Assembly: GCA_964617765.1 (NCBI GenBank)
Contig: CAZTZY010000032.1
Span: forward strand, 1 to 27,944
Length of the DNA: 27,944 nt
Direction: 5' to 3'
DNA from: CAZTZY01 sp964617765
Lineage (GTDB): Bacteria > Pseudomonadota > Gammaproteobacteria > Pseudomonadales > DT-91
The position numbers and the translations under genes are program-made. The first letter of the stretch is position 1, and each line of letters begins with the position of its first letter. A model generated the notes under the pieces. It was given only the letters and a program-made list of their open reading frames with translations, ran no database searches and had not been told where the DNA came from. Below are positions 16,597 to 24,895 of this stretch, one piece after another.

Positions 16597-18648
16597 CTAT
16601 GCCACTTCGCGATCAGACCTGACTTCTTCAGGTAAGGTGAAACCTGCAACTGAGTTACGCAGATCGGTAGCCATGTCAGCCAGGTTCCCGATGGAGCGCG
16701 CTGTTGCCGTTGTACCCGCGTTGGTTTGTTGGGTAATTTCCTGGATAACATTCATCGTATTCGAAATATGACCAGCGGACGCCGCTTGTTGACGTGCAGC
16801 GTTTGAAATGTTCTGGATCAATTCGGCCAATTCCTGTGATACTTTTTCGATTTCTTCAAGGGCCATACCTGCGTCTTGCGCAAGGCGGGCTCCGCGCACA
16901 ACCTCTGCCGTTGTTTGTTCCATCGATATAACCGCTTCGTTAGTATCAGACTGGATGGTTTTAACCAGCGCCTCGATCTGTTTCGTCGCGGCTGATGAAC
17001 GTTCAGCAAGACGTTGAACTTCGTCGGCAACTACCGCGAAGCCGCGGCCTGCGTCACCTGCCATCGAGGCCTGTATCGCAGCGTTAAGGGCAAGGATGTT
17101 AGTCTGGTCGGCGATGTCGTTGATCAGCGATACGATATCCCCGATCTCTTGTGACGATTCACCGAGTCGCTTGATACGTTTCGCAGTATCCTGGATCTGT
17201 TCACGAATCGTGTCCATGCCGTTGATGGTATTTTGTACCACTTCAGCGCCGCGGTTTGCAATTTTTACCGACCGCTCGGCAACCGTTGCTGATTCAGCAG
17301 CGTTGGCAGATACCTGGTCAATCGTTACGGCCATTTCGTTAACGGCCGCTGATGCACCGGCGATCTCCTGTGCTTGATGCTCGGAAGCTTCAGCAAGATG
17401 GAGTGCTGTGCTTTGCGTTTCTTCGGCAGCGCGCGATACCCTTAATGCGGTATCGTTGATTTGCGATACAAGGATACGCAGCTGGTCGATAGTAAAGTTG
17501 ATAGAGTCGGCAATCGCACCCGTGAAGTCTTCCGATACCGTTGCTGTGGCAGTCAAGTCACCGTCAGCGAGGTCAGCCAGCTCATCGAGCAAACGCATGA
17601 TCGCCTGCTGATTCCTGTCGTTAGTGGCTTTGGTTTCTGCCAGACCGGTTTTGGTATTCAGGTAAATCTGGAAGGCAATGAAAGCACCGAATACCACCAT
17701 CACGGCAGCCAGTAAAATAGCCGTGCTACTATTGAGGGTACGCTCTCCTTCGAGCTTGTTAATTTCTTCAGACAACTTACCCATACCTTCCATCAGGATT
17801 GGCGAGTCATCAATAATCTTGTCGGCAGACTCACGCACCTTTTTCAAATCCGGTGAAGCCTGGGAAATATCATCAACCGACTGGTTGATAAATTCAAAGA
17901 GGGCGGCAATTTCAGACAGTGACTGGTTGGCCTTGGGATCATCCACACGGCGCAAGCCAAGCTCTGCATTACCTTCGAGCATACCATTCAGTTTTTCACC
18001 GAAATCCCTGGCATCGGAATTGAATTGCTCAGTAGCAGCGTTAGCGGCTTCGCCACCGGCCAACATTTTATCGACGTTACGCGCCAGACGCTCTGAACGC
18101 CAGGTTTGGCGCTGGGCTTCAGCTACTTGCTGGGCAGAACTCTGGCCATCAATCAGGATATCAACCACGGTATCGTATTTTTGTTGTAACTCGGGAATTG
18201 AGGCGCTTAAGGTACTGGCAACTTCATGCAGGAAAATAACGCGGGATTTATTGGCATTAATCACTTGTGAAGACTTGTCGATACGCTGCCAGACTGCACC
18301 CAGGGCTTCAAGCTCTTTCGGCAATTCATCTTTTAATGGTGGCAGATCATCATCACCCTGGGTGAGACGAGTATATTGCGTGCCGAAATCCTTGCGCACA
18401 CGCTCCAGTTCATCAAAAGCAGTAGGCTTGCCTTGCGAGGCTTCACGTGTATGCGTGGAGATTTGCTGTGACAAAACCCGCATATCCGCAGTGATTTCCA
18501 GATAATCAGCATCGTGTTTAGTATCACTGAATACCTTGAAAATATTCCATGCAAAGAGTAAAAATACCAGCAAAGCCAAGCCTGATAGTATCACCATATT
18601 TCTGTTACTTGACTGGCTAGCAATCATCGTGGACGATGTTGTACTCAT
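16597..18648 (-). CDS. pilJ: Type IV pilus methyl-accepting chemotaxis protein PilJ
   Basis: PilJ is the inner-membrane receptor of the Pil-Chp array and senses pilus contact. The 683-residue protein has transmembrane helix 1 at about 18-37, a long helical periplasmic PilJ-N region, transmembrane helix 2 (AILLAAVMVVFGAFIAFQIYL, near 305-330), and a HAMP segment (MRLLDELADLADGDLTATA). The cytoplasmic signalling coil has its hairpin tip at DIADQTNILALNAAIQAS and the family signature GRGFAVVADEVQRLAERS. There is no C-terminal CheR-binding pentapeptide. The ATG at 18648 is chosen over an in-frame TTG two codons upstream because AGGAG sits 6 bases before this ATG. The resulting length fits P. aeruginosa PilJ (682). 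Confidence 0.96.
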   Translation of the reverse strand: MSTTSSTMIASQSSNRNMVILSGLALLVFLLFAWNIFKVFSDTKHDADYLEITADMRVLSQQISTHTREASQGKPTAFDELERVRKDFGTQYTRLTQGDDDLPPLKDELPKELEALGAVWQRIDKSSQVINANKSRVIFLHEVASTLSASIPELQQKYDTVVDILIDGQSSAQQVAEAQRQTWRSERLARNVDKMLAGGEAANAATEQFNSDARDFGEKLNGMLEGNAELGLRRVDDPKANQSLSEIAALFEFINQSVDDISQASPDLKKVRESADKIIDDSPILMEGMGKLSEEINKLEGERTLNSSTAILLAAVMVVFGAFIAFQIYLNTKTGLAETKATNDRNQQAIMRLLDELADLADGDLTATATVSEDFTGAIADSINFTIDQLRILVSQINDTALRVSRAAEETQSTALHLAEASEHQAQEIAGASAAVNEMAVTIDQVSANAAESATVAERSVKIANRGAEVVQNTINGMDTIREQIQDTAKRIKRLGESSQEIGDIVSLINDIADQTNILALNAAIQASMAGDAGRGFAVVADEVQRLAERSSAATKQIEALVKTIQSDTNEAVISMEQTTAEVVRGARLAQDAGMALEEIEKVSQELAELIQNISNAARQQAASAGHISNTMNVIQEITQQTNAGTTATARSIGNLADMATDLRNSVAGFTLPEEVRSDREVA

Positions 18649-18712
18649 CTCCAACTCCTACTGATTTTGATTAAATTTCAACATTATTATTATTTAAGCC
18701 GCACACTTGTTA

Positions 18713-19252
18713 TCAAGCCGCAGCCGCATTAAAAAACCTTGGATCCCGCACCAGGCTATACGGGCTAAAAGCCACCCATAACAAACCATGCTGTTCGTAG
18801 GCGCCTTTTGAATAACCCGCCAACTGCTGAACGGCTTCCGGCAACTCAATGGTACCTAAATCTTCAGGGAAATATTGCATACCATAAGCCTCGGAGACCA
18901 CAAGCCCGGCATACAACTCACCCATTTCCAGCACCAACACACGGTGCCTGTTTCTATTCGGGCTTAATGACCCGCCAAAAAATTCTTCCAGATCAAACAG
19001 GGGCAGCAAACGGCCACGCACATTTGCCAAGCCAATCACCCAACTTTGTACACCAGGTAATTTGGTCGCCTGAGGCACTGGCAGCATTTCTACCACTTCA
19101 CCCAAAGGCGCAATCATGCGCTGTCCGAGAATCTTGAATCCTATGCCCGCCCAACTTCTGATGATTTCTTCTTTGGATGGCAAACTCGGATGGCAAGGCT
19201 TGATGCTTTCTGACAAACCGAGCAAGTATTCAAAGGGATCCCTGGCAGACAT
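18713..19252 (-). CDS. pilI: CheW-like adaptor PilI
   Basis: PilI couples PilJ to ChpA. From the ATG at 19252 the product has 179 residues, close to P. aeruginosa PilI (178), and starts MSARDPFEYL. CheW features are APLGEVVEMLPVP, KLPGVQSWVIGLANVRGRLL (the conserved N-x-R-G-R-L-L-P loop) and LVVSEAYGMQYF. An upstream in-frame ATG at 19285 would add 11 residues but would lie inside pilH, so it is less likely. The chosen start is 7 bases after the pilH stop, suggesting reinitiation. The ribosome site is weak. Confidence 0.93.
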   Translation of the reverse strand: MSARDPFEYLLGLSESIKPCHPSLPSKEEIIRSWAGIGFKILGQRMIAPLGEVVEMLPVPQATKLPGVQSWVIGLANVRGRLLPLFDLEEFFGGSLSPNRNRHRVLVLEMGELYAGLVVSEAYGMQYFPEDLGTIELPEAVQQLAGYSKGAYEQHGLLWVAFSPYSLVRDPRFFNAAAA

Positions 19253-19259
19253 AATGGAA

Positions 19260-19631
19260 TTACTTACCTGCCGCCAAGGCGTCATTCACCGCCTGGACCA
19301 AGGCCTTTTCATTAATGGGCTTGGTTAAAAAACTCGACGCTCCCTGACGCATACCCCACATACGATCAGTTTCCTGATCCTTGGTGGTGACGATGACTAC
19401 AGGAATATGACTGGTAGACGGATTTTTAGTGATCTGGCGAGTTGCCTGAAAACCATTAATACCCGGCATCACCACATCCATTAATATCAGGTCGGGCAAT
19501 TCTTTTTTGGCAATAGCGACACCCTCTTCCCCACCACCGGCAGAGATCACCTGATGCCCGCTTTTATTCAGGATTTCAGTGATTTTAAATGTCTCGGTCG
19601 GCGAATCATCTACAATCAGGATACGAGCCAT
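19260..19631 (-). CDS. pilH: CheY-like response regulator PilH
   Basis: This single-domain receiver of 123 residues has the acidic pair in LIVDDSPTE (8-9), the phospho-acceptor Asp52 in LILMDVVMPGINGF, Thr82-83 in VIVTTKD and Lys104 in FLTKP. There is no output domain. In P. aeruginosa PilH acts as phosphate sink or opposes PilG in controlling retraction and cAMP. A strong ribosome site, GGAGG, sits a few bases before ATG. It lies 36 bp after pilG. Confidence 0.95.
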   Translation of the reverse strand: MARILIVDDSPTETFKITEILNKSGHQVISAGGGEEGVAIAKKELPDLILMDVVMPGINGFQATRQITKNPSTSHIPVVIVTTKDQETDRMWGMRQGASSFLTKPINEKALVQAVNDALAAGK

Positions 19632-19667
19632 GTTTCCTCCAGTGCGCTAAGGTCTTTATCGTTATTA

Positions 19668-20048
19668 TTAGCGAACATGCGCTTCAATAGCTTCGATCAA
19701 TTCAGATTTACTGAACGGCTTGGTTAGATACTGATCAGAACCGACAATACGGCCCTTCGCCTTATCAAACAAGCCATCCTTACTGGATAGCATGATGACC
19801 GGCGTTGACTTGAACTCGCTATTATTCTTGATCAATGCACATGTTTGATAGCCATCGAGACGTGGCATCATGATATCGACGAAAATAATATCGGGTTTCG
19901 CATCGGCAATTTTTGCCAGCGCATCAAAACCATCAATTGCAGTGATTACCTGGCAACCCACTTTTTCCAGTAACGTTTCCGCTGTACGGCGAATCGTTTT
20001 ACTGTCGTCGATGACCATTACTTTGAGATTTTCGAAATTTGCTTCCAT
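19668..20048 (-). CDS. pilG: CheY-like response regulator PilG
   Basis: This 126-residue receiver without output domain has Asp14-15 in VMVIDDSKTIRRTAE, the phospho-acceptor Asp58 in IIFVDIMMPRLDGY, Ser in IMLSSKDG and Lys110 in YLTKPF. PilG is the first gene of the Pil-Chp operon. In Pseudomonas it promotes pilus extension and activates adenylate cyclase CyaB through FimV and FimL. AAGG is about 11 bases before ATG. It is transcribed divergently from gshB, as in P. aeruginosa. Confidence 0.96.
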   Translation of the reverse strand: MEANFENLKVMVIDDSKTIRRTAETLLEKVGCQVITAIDGFDALAKIADAKPDIIFVDIMMPRLDGYQTCALIKNNSEFKSTPVIMLSSKDGLFDKAKGRIVGSDQYLTKPFSKSELIEAIEAHVR

Positions 20049-20338
20049 ATAGCCAGAGCCTTAAAATCTATTAGGAATGAGTTTATTGTTCTTGTTTTTT
20101 TACTGTGTATCGCTTAATTCTTGGTTATATTTATTAGCTGTCAAGGCGATTACTGCAAAATACCCCCTAAAGAAGGTATTTGTCCACCGCTACTTCACAA
20201 TTAAGTGATATCAAGCAAAACTTATAGCACTTAAATTAATACTATAGAATGCTTTCTTAGAAAAAACTTTAACACCAAAAGCATATAAATCCAGTAATAT
20301 TTTATATTGGCGATAACCAGTAAACAAAAGTGCGCATT
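20049..20338. promoter_or_regulatory. Divergent promoter region between pilG and gshB
   Basis: This AT-rich 290-bp gap must hold promoters for both the Pil-Chp operon and gshB. For pilG, the - strand has a consensus TTGACA at 20144-20139, but the hexamer 17 bases on is poor. For gshB, TAGAAT at 20245-20250 is a 5/6 match to a -10 with no good -35. A hairpin, AAATACC (20158-20164) with GGTATTT (20175-20181), lies in the middle. No open frame or repeat is evident. The promoter elements are suggestive only. Confidence 0.4.
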
Positions 20339-21286
20339 ATGAGCATAAAAGTCGGGATCGTTATGGATCCCATCGAAAGCATCAATTTTAAAAAAGACAG
20401 CAGCCTGGCCATGTTATGGGCTGCACAAGACCGCGGCTGGGCGTTGCTCTACCTGCGCCCGTCACAATTATTCCTCAAGGATGGCAAAGCGCGTGCCATC
20501 AGCCAGCCGCTGAAGGTTTTCCGTGATGAACAGCGCTGGTTTGAACTGGGAGAGGAGAGCGCCATAAACCTGGGTGATCTTGATGCCATACTCATGCGCA
20601 AGGACCCGCCTTTCGATAATGAATACATCTACAACACCTATATCCTGGAAGCCGCCGAAAAAGAAGGCGTGCTGGTCGTCAACAAACCCGCCAGCCTGCG
20701 CGATTGCAATGAAAAAATCTTTGCCACCCACTTCCCGCAATGCTGCCCGCCACACCTGGTCACCGCCGATGCCAGCTTGCTGAAAGCCTTCCATCGCCAA
20801 CATCAGGACGTGATTTTCAAGCCCCTGGATGGCATGGGCGGTTCACTGATATTCCGCCTGAAAGCCGATGATCCCAACGTCAGCGTGATTATTGAAGCCC
20901 TCACCAAACTGGGCACACAAACCATCATGGCGCAAAAATTCATCCCCGACATTGCCAATGGCGACAAGCGTATCCTTATCGTCGATGGCGAACCCATGCC
21001 TTATGGTCTGGCGCGCATTCCGGCCCAAGGAGAAACACGCGGTAATCTGGCCGCGGGCGGCACCGGCGTTCCCAGTGCGTTAACACCCAGAGATTACTGG
21101 ATTTGCGAACAGGTCATTCCCACGCTCAAGGAAAAAGGGTTATTGTTTGTCGGGCTTGATGTAATCGGCGATTATCTCACCGAAATCAATGTCACCAGCC
21201 CCACCTGCATACGGGAAATTGACAACGTGCACCACCTGAATATTGCCGATAAACTGATGAGCGCCATCGAAAAGCGCCTTAAATAA
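20339..21286 (+). CDS. gshB: Glutathione synthetase
   Basis: GshB ligates gamma-glutamylcysteine and glycine with ATP to give glutathione. The 315-residue product (E. coli GshB has 316) has the N-terminal segment VGIVMDPIESINFKKDSS and DAILMRKDPPFDNEYIY. The ATP-grasp elements are IFKPLDGMGG, NGDKRILIVDGEP, RGNLAAGGTG and LTEINVTSPTCIREI. The ATG at 20339 gives the family N-terminus; an in-frame GTG at 20330 would add three residues. No clear ribosome site is seen. It leads a tight + strand group with tonB, algH and ruvX. Confidence 0.97.
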   Translation: MSIKVGIVMDPIESINFKKDSSLAMLWAAQDRGWALLYLRPSQLFLKDGKARAISQPLKVFRDEQRWFELGEESAINLGDLDAILMRKDPPFDNEYIYNTYILEAAEKEGVLVVNKPASLRDCNEKIFATHFPQCCPPHLVTADASLLKAFHRQHQDVIFKPLDGMGGSLIFRLKADDPNVSVIIEALTKLGTQTIMAQKFIPDIANGDKRILIVDGEPMPYGLARIPAQGETRGNLAAGGTGVPSALTPRDYWICEQVIPTLKEKGLLFVGLDVIGDYLTEINVTSPTCIREIDNVHHLNIADKLMSAIEKRLK

Positions 21287-21295
21287 CAATAACTT

Positions 21296-22177
21296 ATGCT
21301 AATACACGACCCAGCCGCCAAAACCCATGACCGCATCGGCTTCACACTGTCGATGGCCATCGCTTTCCATGTCGCTGTATTATTGGGCGTGGGTTTTGCG
21401 ATTAGCCTGCCCAAAGGCTCGTCCGCCAAACGCATGGATATTACGCTGTCGAATTACGCCACTGACAAAGCGGTACTGGATGCTGATTACGCTGCGCAAA
21501 CCAACCAGGAAGCTTCCGGTTCGGAATCGAAAAAGCGGGAATTACGCACCACCGAAATAGCGCCCATCAATGATTCCACAATCCGGCAAGTTCAGGAAAA
21601 CGTGGCCACCCCCCGTCAACAGGCGCAAACCCAGAACATGCTGGTGGTCACTACCCAATCACGCAGTGATCGCTGGGCTGCCCCGGCGCAACCCAAACCT
21701 GAACAATCGGTAGAAGATTTCCAGGGCGACCAGGAAATCCTGTTGCGACAAATGGAAATCGCCTCATTACAAGCCAAGCTGGATAAAGTACAACAAATCT
21801 ATGCACGCCTGCCGCGGGTTCGTCGTGCCACTTCAGTGGCCACCAAAGCCGCTGATGATGCTGAATATCTCTATAACTGGCAAACCCGTATAGAAGCCAT
21901 CGGCAACCAGTATTATCCGAAAGAAGCCAAACAACAAAAACTGTACGGAGACGTTACCGTACTGGTATCGATCAACAAGGATGGCTCCCTGAAAGATGTC
22001 CGAATACTGGAATCGTCCGGTTACAAAATACTCGATGCCTCCGCACTCAAGATTGTGCGCTTATCCAGTCCGTTCCAGCCTTTCCCGAAAGCCATCAGTG
22101 ACGATACCGATGTACTGGAAATTGTGCGTACCTGGCAATTCCAGAAAAACCGTTTTGCGCGGATGGATGCCGAATGA
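21296..22177 (+). CDS. tonB: TonB-family energy transducer (TonB3-like)
   Basis: The 293-residue protein has a short cytoplasmic N-terminus and one membrane anchor at about 15-38 (FTLSMAIAFHVAVLLGVGF, with a membrane histidine at 25 as in TonB). A Q/E/R-rich, probably coiled-coil spacer follows, with ILLRQMEIASLQAKLDKVQQ. The C-terminal TonB domain (about 200-290) has GDVTVLVSINKDGSLKDVRI and ASALKIVRLSSPFQPFP. The proline-rich spacer of classical TonB is missing. In P. aeruginosa the gene in this position, tonB3, is needed for twitching motility, which fits the adjacent Pil-Chp operon. It starts 9 bp after gshB and overlaps algH by 4 bp. Confidence 0.88.
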   Translation: MLIHDPAAKTHDRIGFTLSMAIAFHVAVLLGVGFAISLPKGSSAKRMDITLSNYATDKAVLDADYAAQTNQEASGSESKKRELRTTEIAPINDSTIRQVQENVATPRQQAQTQNMLVVTTQSRSDRWAAPAQPKPEQSVEDFQGDQEILLRQMEIASLQAKLDKVQQIYARLPRVRRATSVATKAADDAEYLYNWQTRIEAIGNQYYPKEAKQQKLYGDVTVLVSINKDGSLKDVRILESSGYKILDASALKIVRLSSPFQPFPKAISDDTDVLEIVRTWQFQKNRFARMDAE

Positions 22178-22737
22178 GTAACAGCTATGTCAATGGGCAA
22201 TGCCTGGTGGCCATGCCTTGCCTCGAAGATTCCTTTTTCGAAAAAACCGTTATCTATATGCTCGATCATAATGAAGAAGGTGCATTCGGACTCATCATCA
22301 ACAAGGTCATGGATATCACAATTGATGAAGTGCTGGAACAGATTAATCCCGCCTATCACGCCAACCTGCACCCCGATTTTATTTACTCCGGCGGCCCCGT
22401 GGACGGGCACCGCGGCTTTGTACTGCACCAACCCAGTGATACCGTGAAATGGGAACACCAGGCCAACGTGAATGCCGAACTCGCCATTACCAACAGTGCC
22501 GATATCCTGGAAGCACTGGCCAATGGTGAAAACGTCATGGAATACCTGATCATCCTCGGCTATTCCGGCTGGAGCGCAGGCCAGCTCGAACAGGAAATTG
22601 CCGATAACTCCTGGATTAATGTGAATATCCCGGTGAAAACCCTGCTCGATTTACCCGTGGAAAAACGTCTTGATGCGGCCCTGCAAACTCTCGGTATCCA
22701 TTACACCCAACTCACCCAAACCGCAGGTCATGGTTAA
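22174..22737 (+). CDS. algH: YqgE/AlgH family protein (DUF179)
   Basis: The 187-residue protein has the DUF179 hallmarks: LVAMPCLEDSFFEKTVIYML at 8-27, GAFGLIINKVMD, FIYSGGPVDGHRGFVLH and IILGYSGWSAGQLEQEI. The family is linked to alginate and virulence regulation in Pseudomonas, but its biochemical role is not settled. Its ATG overlaps the tonB stop (ATGA), and ruvX starts three bases after its stop. The algH-ruvX pairing is common in gammaproteobacteria. Confidence 0.95.
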   Translation: MSNSYVNGQCLVAMPCLEDSFFEKTVIYMLDHNEEGAFGLIINKVMDITIDEVLEQINPAYHANLHPDFIYSGGPVDGHRGFVLHQPSDTVKWEHQANVNAELAITNSADILEALANGENVMEYLIILGYSGWSAGQLEQEIADNSWINVNIPVKTLLDLPVEKRLDAALQTLGIHYTQLTQTAGHG

Positions 22738-22740
22738 CTC

Positions 22741-23175
22741 ATGAGCCAGGCAACCCTGCAACCCATAAGCGTACTGGCTTTTGATTTTGGCACTTCGCGT
22801 ATCGGTGTGGCCTACGGGCAATCCATCACCCAAACCACCACAGCACTGACAGAAATTGCCGCTAAAGACGGCATACCACACTGGGAAGATATAGAAAAAC
22901 TGATCACGGAATGGCAACCCGATTGTTTTCTTACCGGCCTGCCGCTGAACATGGATGGCAGCGAAAACCCCATGTGCGTGCGTGCACGCAAATTCAGCAA
23001 CCGCCTGCATGGGCGCTTTGGCAAACCCAGTTATTTATGGGATGAACGCCTGAGCTCAGCCGAAGTGAAAATCGATCATCCTTCCGATAACTACAAACTC
23101 GATGCGGTAGACAGCCTCGCCGCTGCCAGCATTCTGGAAAGCTGGTTTTATAATGGTTGCTCTTCTGTTAAATAA
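22741..23175 (+). CDS. ruvX: Putative pre-16S rRNA nuclease / Holliday junction resolvase-like RuvX (YqgF)
   Basis: The 144-residue RNase H-fold protein has the first catalytic aspartate (Asp15) in AFDFGTSRIGVA, then FLTGLPLNMDGS, WDERLSSAEV and the last acidic cluster DAVDSLAAASILESW. YqgF proteins are known to process the 5' end of 16S rRNA, and some resolve Holliday junctions. It is the last gene of the tight gshB group. In P. aeruginosa pyrR follows; here the order breaks into repeat DNA. Confidence 0.95.
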   Translation: MSQATLQPISVLAFDFGTSRIGVAYGQSITQTTTALTEIAAKDGIPHWEDIEKLITEWQPDCFLTGLPLNMDGSENPMCVRARKFSNRLHGRFGKPSYLWDERLSSAEVKIDHPSDNYKLDAVDSLAAASILESWFYNGCSSVK

Positions 23176-23197
23176 GCCTTGGGGTTTGGCTTGAAGA

Positions 23198-23374
23198 CAC
23201 TTACTTACACATCAATGCTTGGCGATATTTAATCTCCCCTGTAAAACCGGGAGATGTCGCGTTAGCGACAGAGAAGAAAAAAACGGAACAGGACCCCTCC
23301 GGCACTTCGTGCCACCTCCCCTATTTTATAGGGGAGGCTATATACAGGCTTTCTAAGATACAGGCTAGTAAGTG
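23198..23374. repeat. Composite of hairpins, possible MITE-like element
   Basis: Four hairpins are packed together: TCTCCC/GGGAGA (23233-23254), TGTCGC/GCGACA (23255-23270), GGCAC/GTGCC (23301-23313) and CCTCCCCTA/TAGGGGAGG (23315-23337). An 8-bp inverted pair, CACTTACT at 23198-23205 and AGTAAGTG at 23367-23374, brackets them. ATACAGGCT is repeated at 23342 and 23358. No open frame is present. It separates ruvX from a convergent - strand gene and could end transcription from both sides, though no T-run follows the stems. Such mosaics are typical of dispersed non-coding repeats. Confidence 0.5.
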
Positions 23375-23431
23375 CCATTCGGGTGTGGCCTATCTTCCGC
23401 ACGGAGATTAAGCTCAGTGATTCATGAATCC

Positions 23432-23959
23432 CTACAGCCAGCGTCGAACCTTCGCGCAATAATCCAGATATTCATCACCAAATAATTTTACCAGCGCCTG
23501 CTCCTCGGGAATAATCTGGAAACGCGTAATGTAGCCAACAAAAAATCCCAGCCATAAAAAGTTAAACATATTCCCTAGCGCAATACCCCAACCGATCAGC
23601 AAGAATAAATCAGCCAGATAAATCGGATTGCGGGAAAACGCAAAAACACCGGTCGTCAACAAACTTGAAGCCGCAGCTGGCCTCATGGGATTCACCGTAG
23701 TTTTTGCCAATATGAAAGCTGCAATAGACCATACCAACAAGGCAGCACCGAGCAGGTAAAATCCCCATGCCACTTCAGCCTGCAACATTCCGGAAAATGA
23801 GCCCGTGCGCAAGAACCCTGACGGAGCAATGCTTGTTAACCACATCAACAAACCTGTTATAACCATCACCACTGGCGGCGGAATCAAAAGCGATAATCGC
23901 TGTGACATCAATATAGCCATTTCCAACACCGTTTCAGTTGATTGAAATAACTCAATCAC
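23432..23959 (-). CDS. Isoprenylcysteine carboxyl methyltransferase-like membrane protein
   Basis: The 175-residue protein has about four hydrophobic segments (near 26-44, 63-84, 113-128 and 131-147). It carries the ICMT/PEMT family signature: LLTTGVFAFSRNPIYLADL (100-118), then RFQIIPEEQALVKLFGDEY (146-164) and a C-terminal YCAKVRRWL. Family members transfer methyl groups from SAM to membrane-associated substrates; bacterial members mostly lack a known substrate. The start codon overlaps the stop of the DUF4404 gene (ATGA on the - strand), so the two are co-translated. Which acceptor it methylates cannot be told from sequence. Confidence 0.85.
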   Translation of the reverse strand: MIELFQSTETVLEMAILMSQRLSLLIPPPVVMVITGLLMWLTSIAPSGFLRTGSFSGMLQAEVAWGFYLLGAALLVWSIAAFILAKTTVNPMRPAAASSLLTTGVFAFSRNPIYLADLFLLIGWGIALGNMFNFLWLGFFVGYITRFQIIPEEQALVKLFGDEYLDYCAKVRRWL

Positions 23960-24204
23960 ACACCCATATTATTCAGGGTTTCAATAATCTTGCGGATTAT
24001 GCTGGTTGCCGCAGGATGCTCCACTTCCAGCTCAGTTGCCAATGCCTCGGCTGTATCCAGTAAAGCTTCTTCCGGCGCAGGCGATTCCCAGTGCTGCACA
24101 TGACGCTCCATTTCTTGCATCAACTGCGCCACTTGCGGGCTTGGCTCATCATCGCCAAACGTATCGTGCAATTGAGTCATTAAATTATTGATTGTTAGTT
24201 TCAT
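23956..24204 (-). CDS. DUF4404 family small protein
   Basis: This 82-residue acidic, mostly helical protein has LMTQLHDTFGDDEPS, then LATELEVEHPAATSIIRKII and ends LNNMGV. The 'E-x-x-HP-x-x-x-x-I-x-R-x-I-x-x-x-L-x-x-MG' tail is the DUF4404 pattern; function is unknown. GAGGA lies 7 bases before ATG. On the - strand, TATAAT at 24284-24279 is a possible -10 about 75 bases upstream of the start, without a good -35. It overlaps the methyltransferase gene by 4 bp. Confidence 0.82.
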   Translation of the reverse strand: MKLTINNLMTQLHDTFGDDEPSPQVAQLMQEMERHVQHWESPAPEEALLDTAEALATELEVEHPAATSIIRKIIETLNNMGV

Positions 24205-24302
24205 GGTATTTCCTCGTTTTTTACAGCATAGCTGATTTTAAAATTTTATTTCCAACACGCGCCCTATAAAACAAGCGCATTATAATTCCTGCAGAGACAT
24301 CC

Positions 24303-24863
24303 CATCACAACCAATAACCACCGCAGGAGCGCCACTCTAGCGCGACCGAAATCCTAACCTACACCTTCGCGGCTTAGAGCCGCTCCTACAAGTTATTCAT
24401 CACAATCAATAACCACCGCAGGAGCGCCACTCTGGCGCAAACTTAATCCTAACGCACAGCTTCGCGGCTTAGAGCCGCTCCTACAAGATATCCATCACAA
24501 GCTATAGCCACCGTAGGAGCGCCACTCTGGCGCGACCTTAATCCTGACGCACAGCTTCGCGGCTTGGAGCCGATCCTACAAGTTATCCATCACAAGCAAT
24601 AACTCCGTAGGAGCGCCACTCTGGCGCGACCGTAATCCTGACGCACAGCTTCGCGGCTTAGAGCCGCTCCTACAATATATTCATCACAAGCAATAACCAC
24701 CGCAGGAGCGCCACTCTGGCGCGACCGTAATCCTGACGCACAGCTTCGCGGCTTGGAGCCGATCCTACAAGTTATCCATCACAAGCAATAACCACCGTAG
24801 GAGCGCCACTTTGGCGCGACCTTAAACCTAATGCACAGCTTCGCGGCTTAGAGCCGCTCCTAC
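24303..24863. repeat. Tandem array of six REPIN-like elements (about 95-bp period)
   Basis: Units begin at CATCACAA at 24303, 24398, 24493, 24588, 24682 and 24777 (steps of 95, 95, 95, 94, 95). Each has a left palindrome (GTAGGAGCG, then stem GCGCCA/TGGCGC), a spacer with TAATCCTGACGCACAG, and a right palindrome (stem GCGGCT/AGCCGC) ending CGCTCCTAC, the inverse of the left end. This two-REP inverted layout is a REPIN, as in Pseudomonas. Each REPIN core is about 67 bp with a conserved 28-bp linker. Units 3 and 5 share two linked changes in the right palindrome. The array fills the gap between ppsA and the DUF4404 gene. No transposase is seen here; REPINs are moved by RAYT transposases encoded elsewhere. 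Confidence 0.85.
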
Positions 24864-24895
24864 ATAAGATTAAGATATAGACAATACGTTCTATT

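Noticed and set aside
18646..18654. TTG start at 18654 for pilJ
   Set aside because: The ATG two codons later has AGGAG at ideal spacing and gives the expected family length.
19253..19285. Upstream ATG at 19285 for pilI
   Set aside because: It would place the start inside pilH; the ATG at 19252 gives the family length and N-terminus.
24303..24863. CRISPR array
   Set aside because: The period is 95 bp, the 'spacers' are nearly identical between units, each unit has two internal palindromes with inverse ends, and no cas gene is nearby. REPIN fits better.
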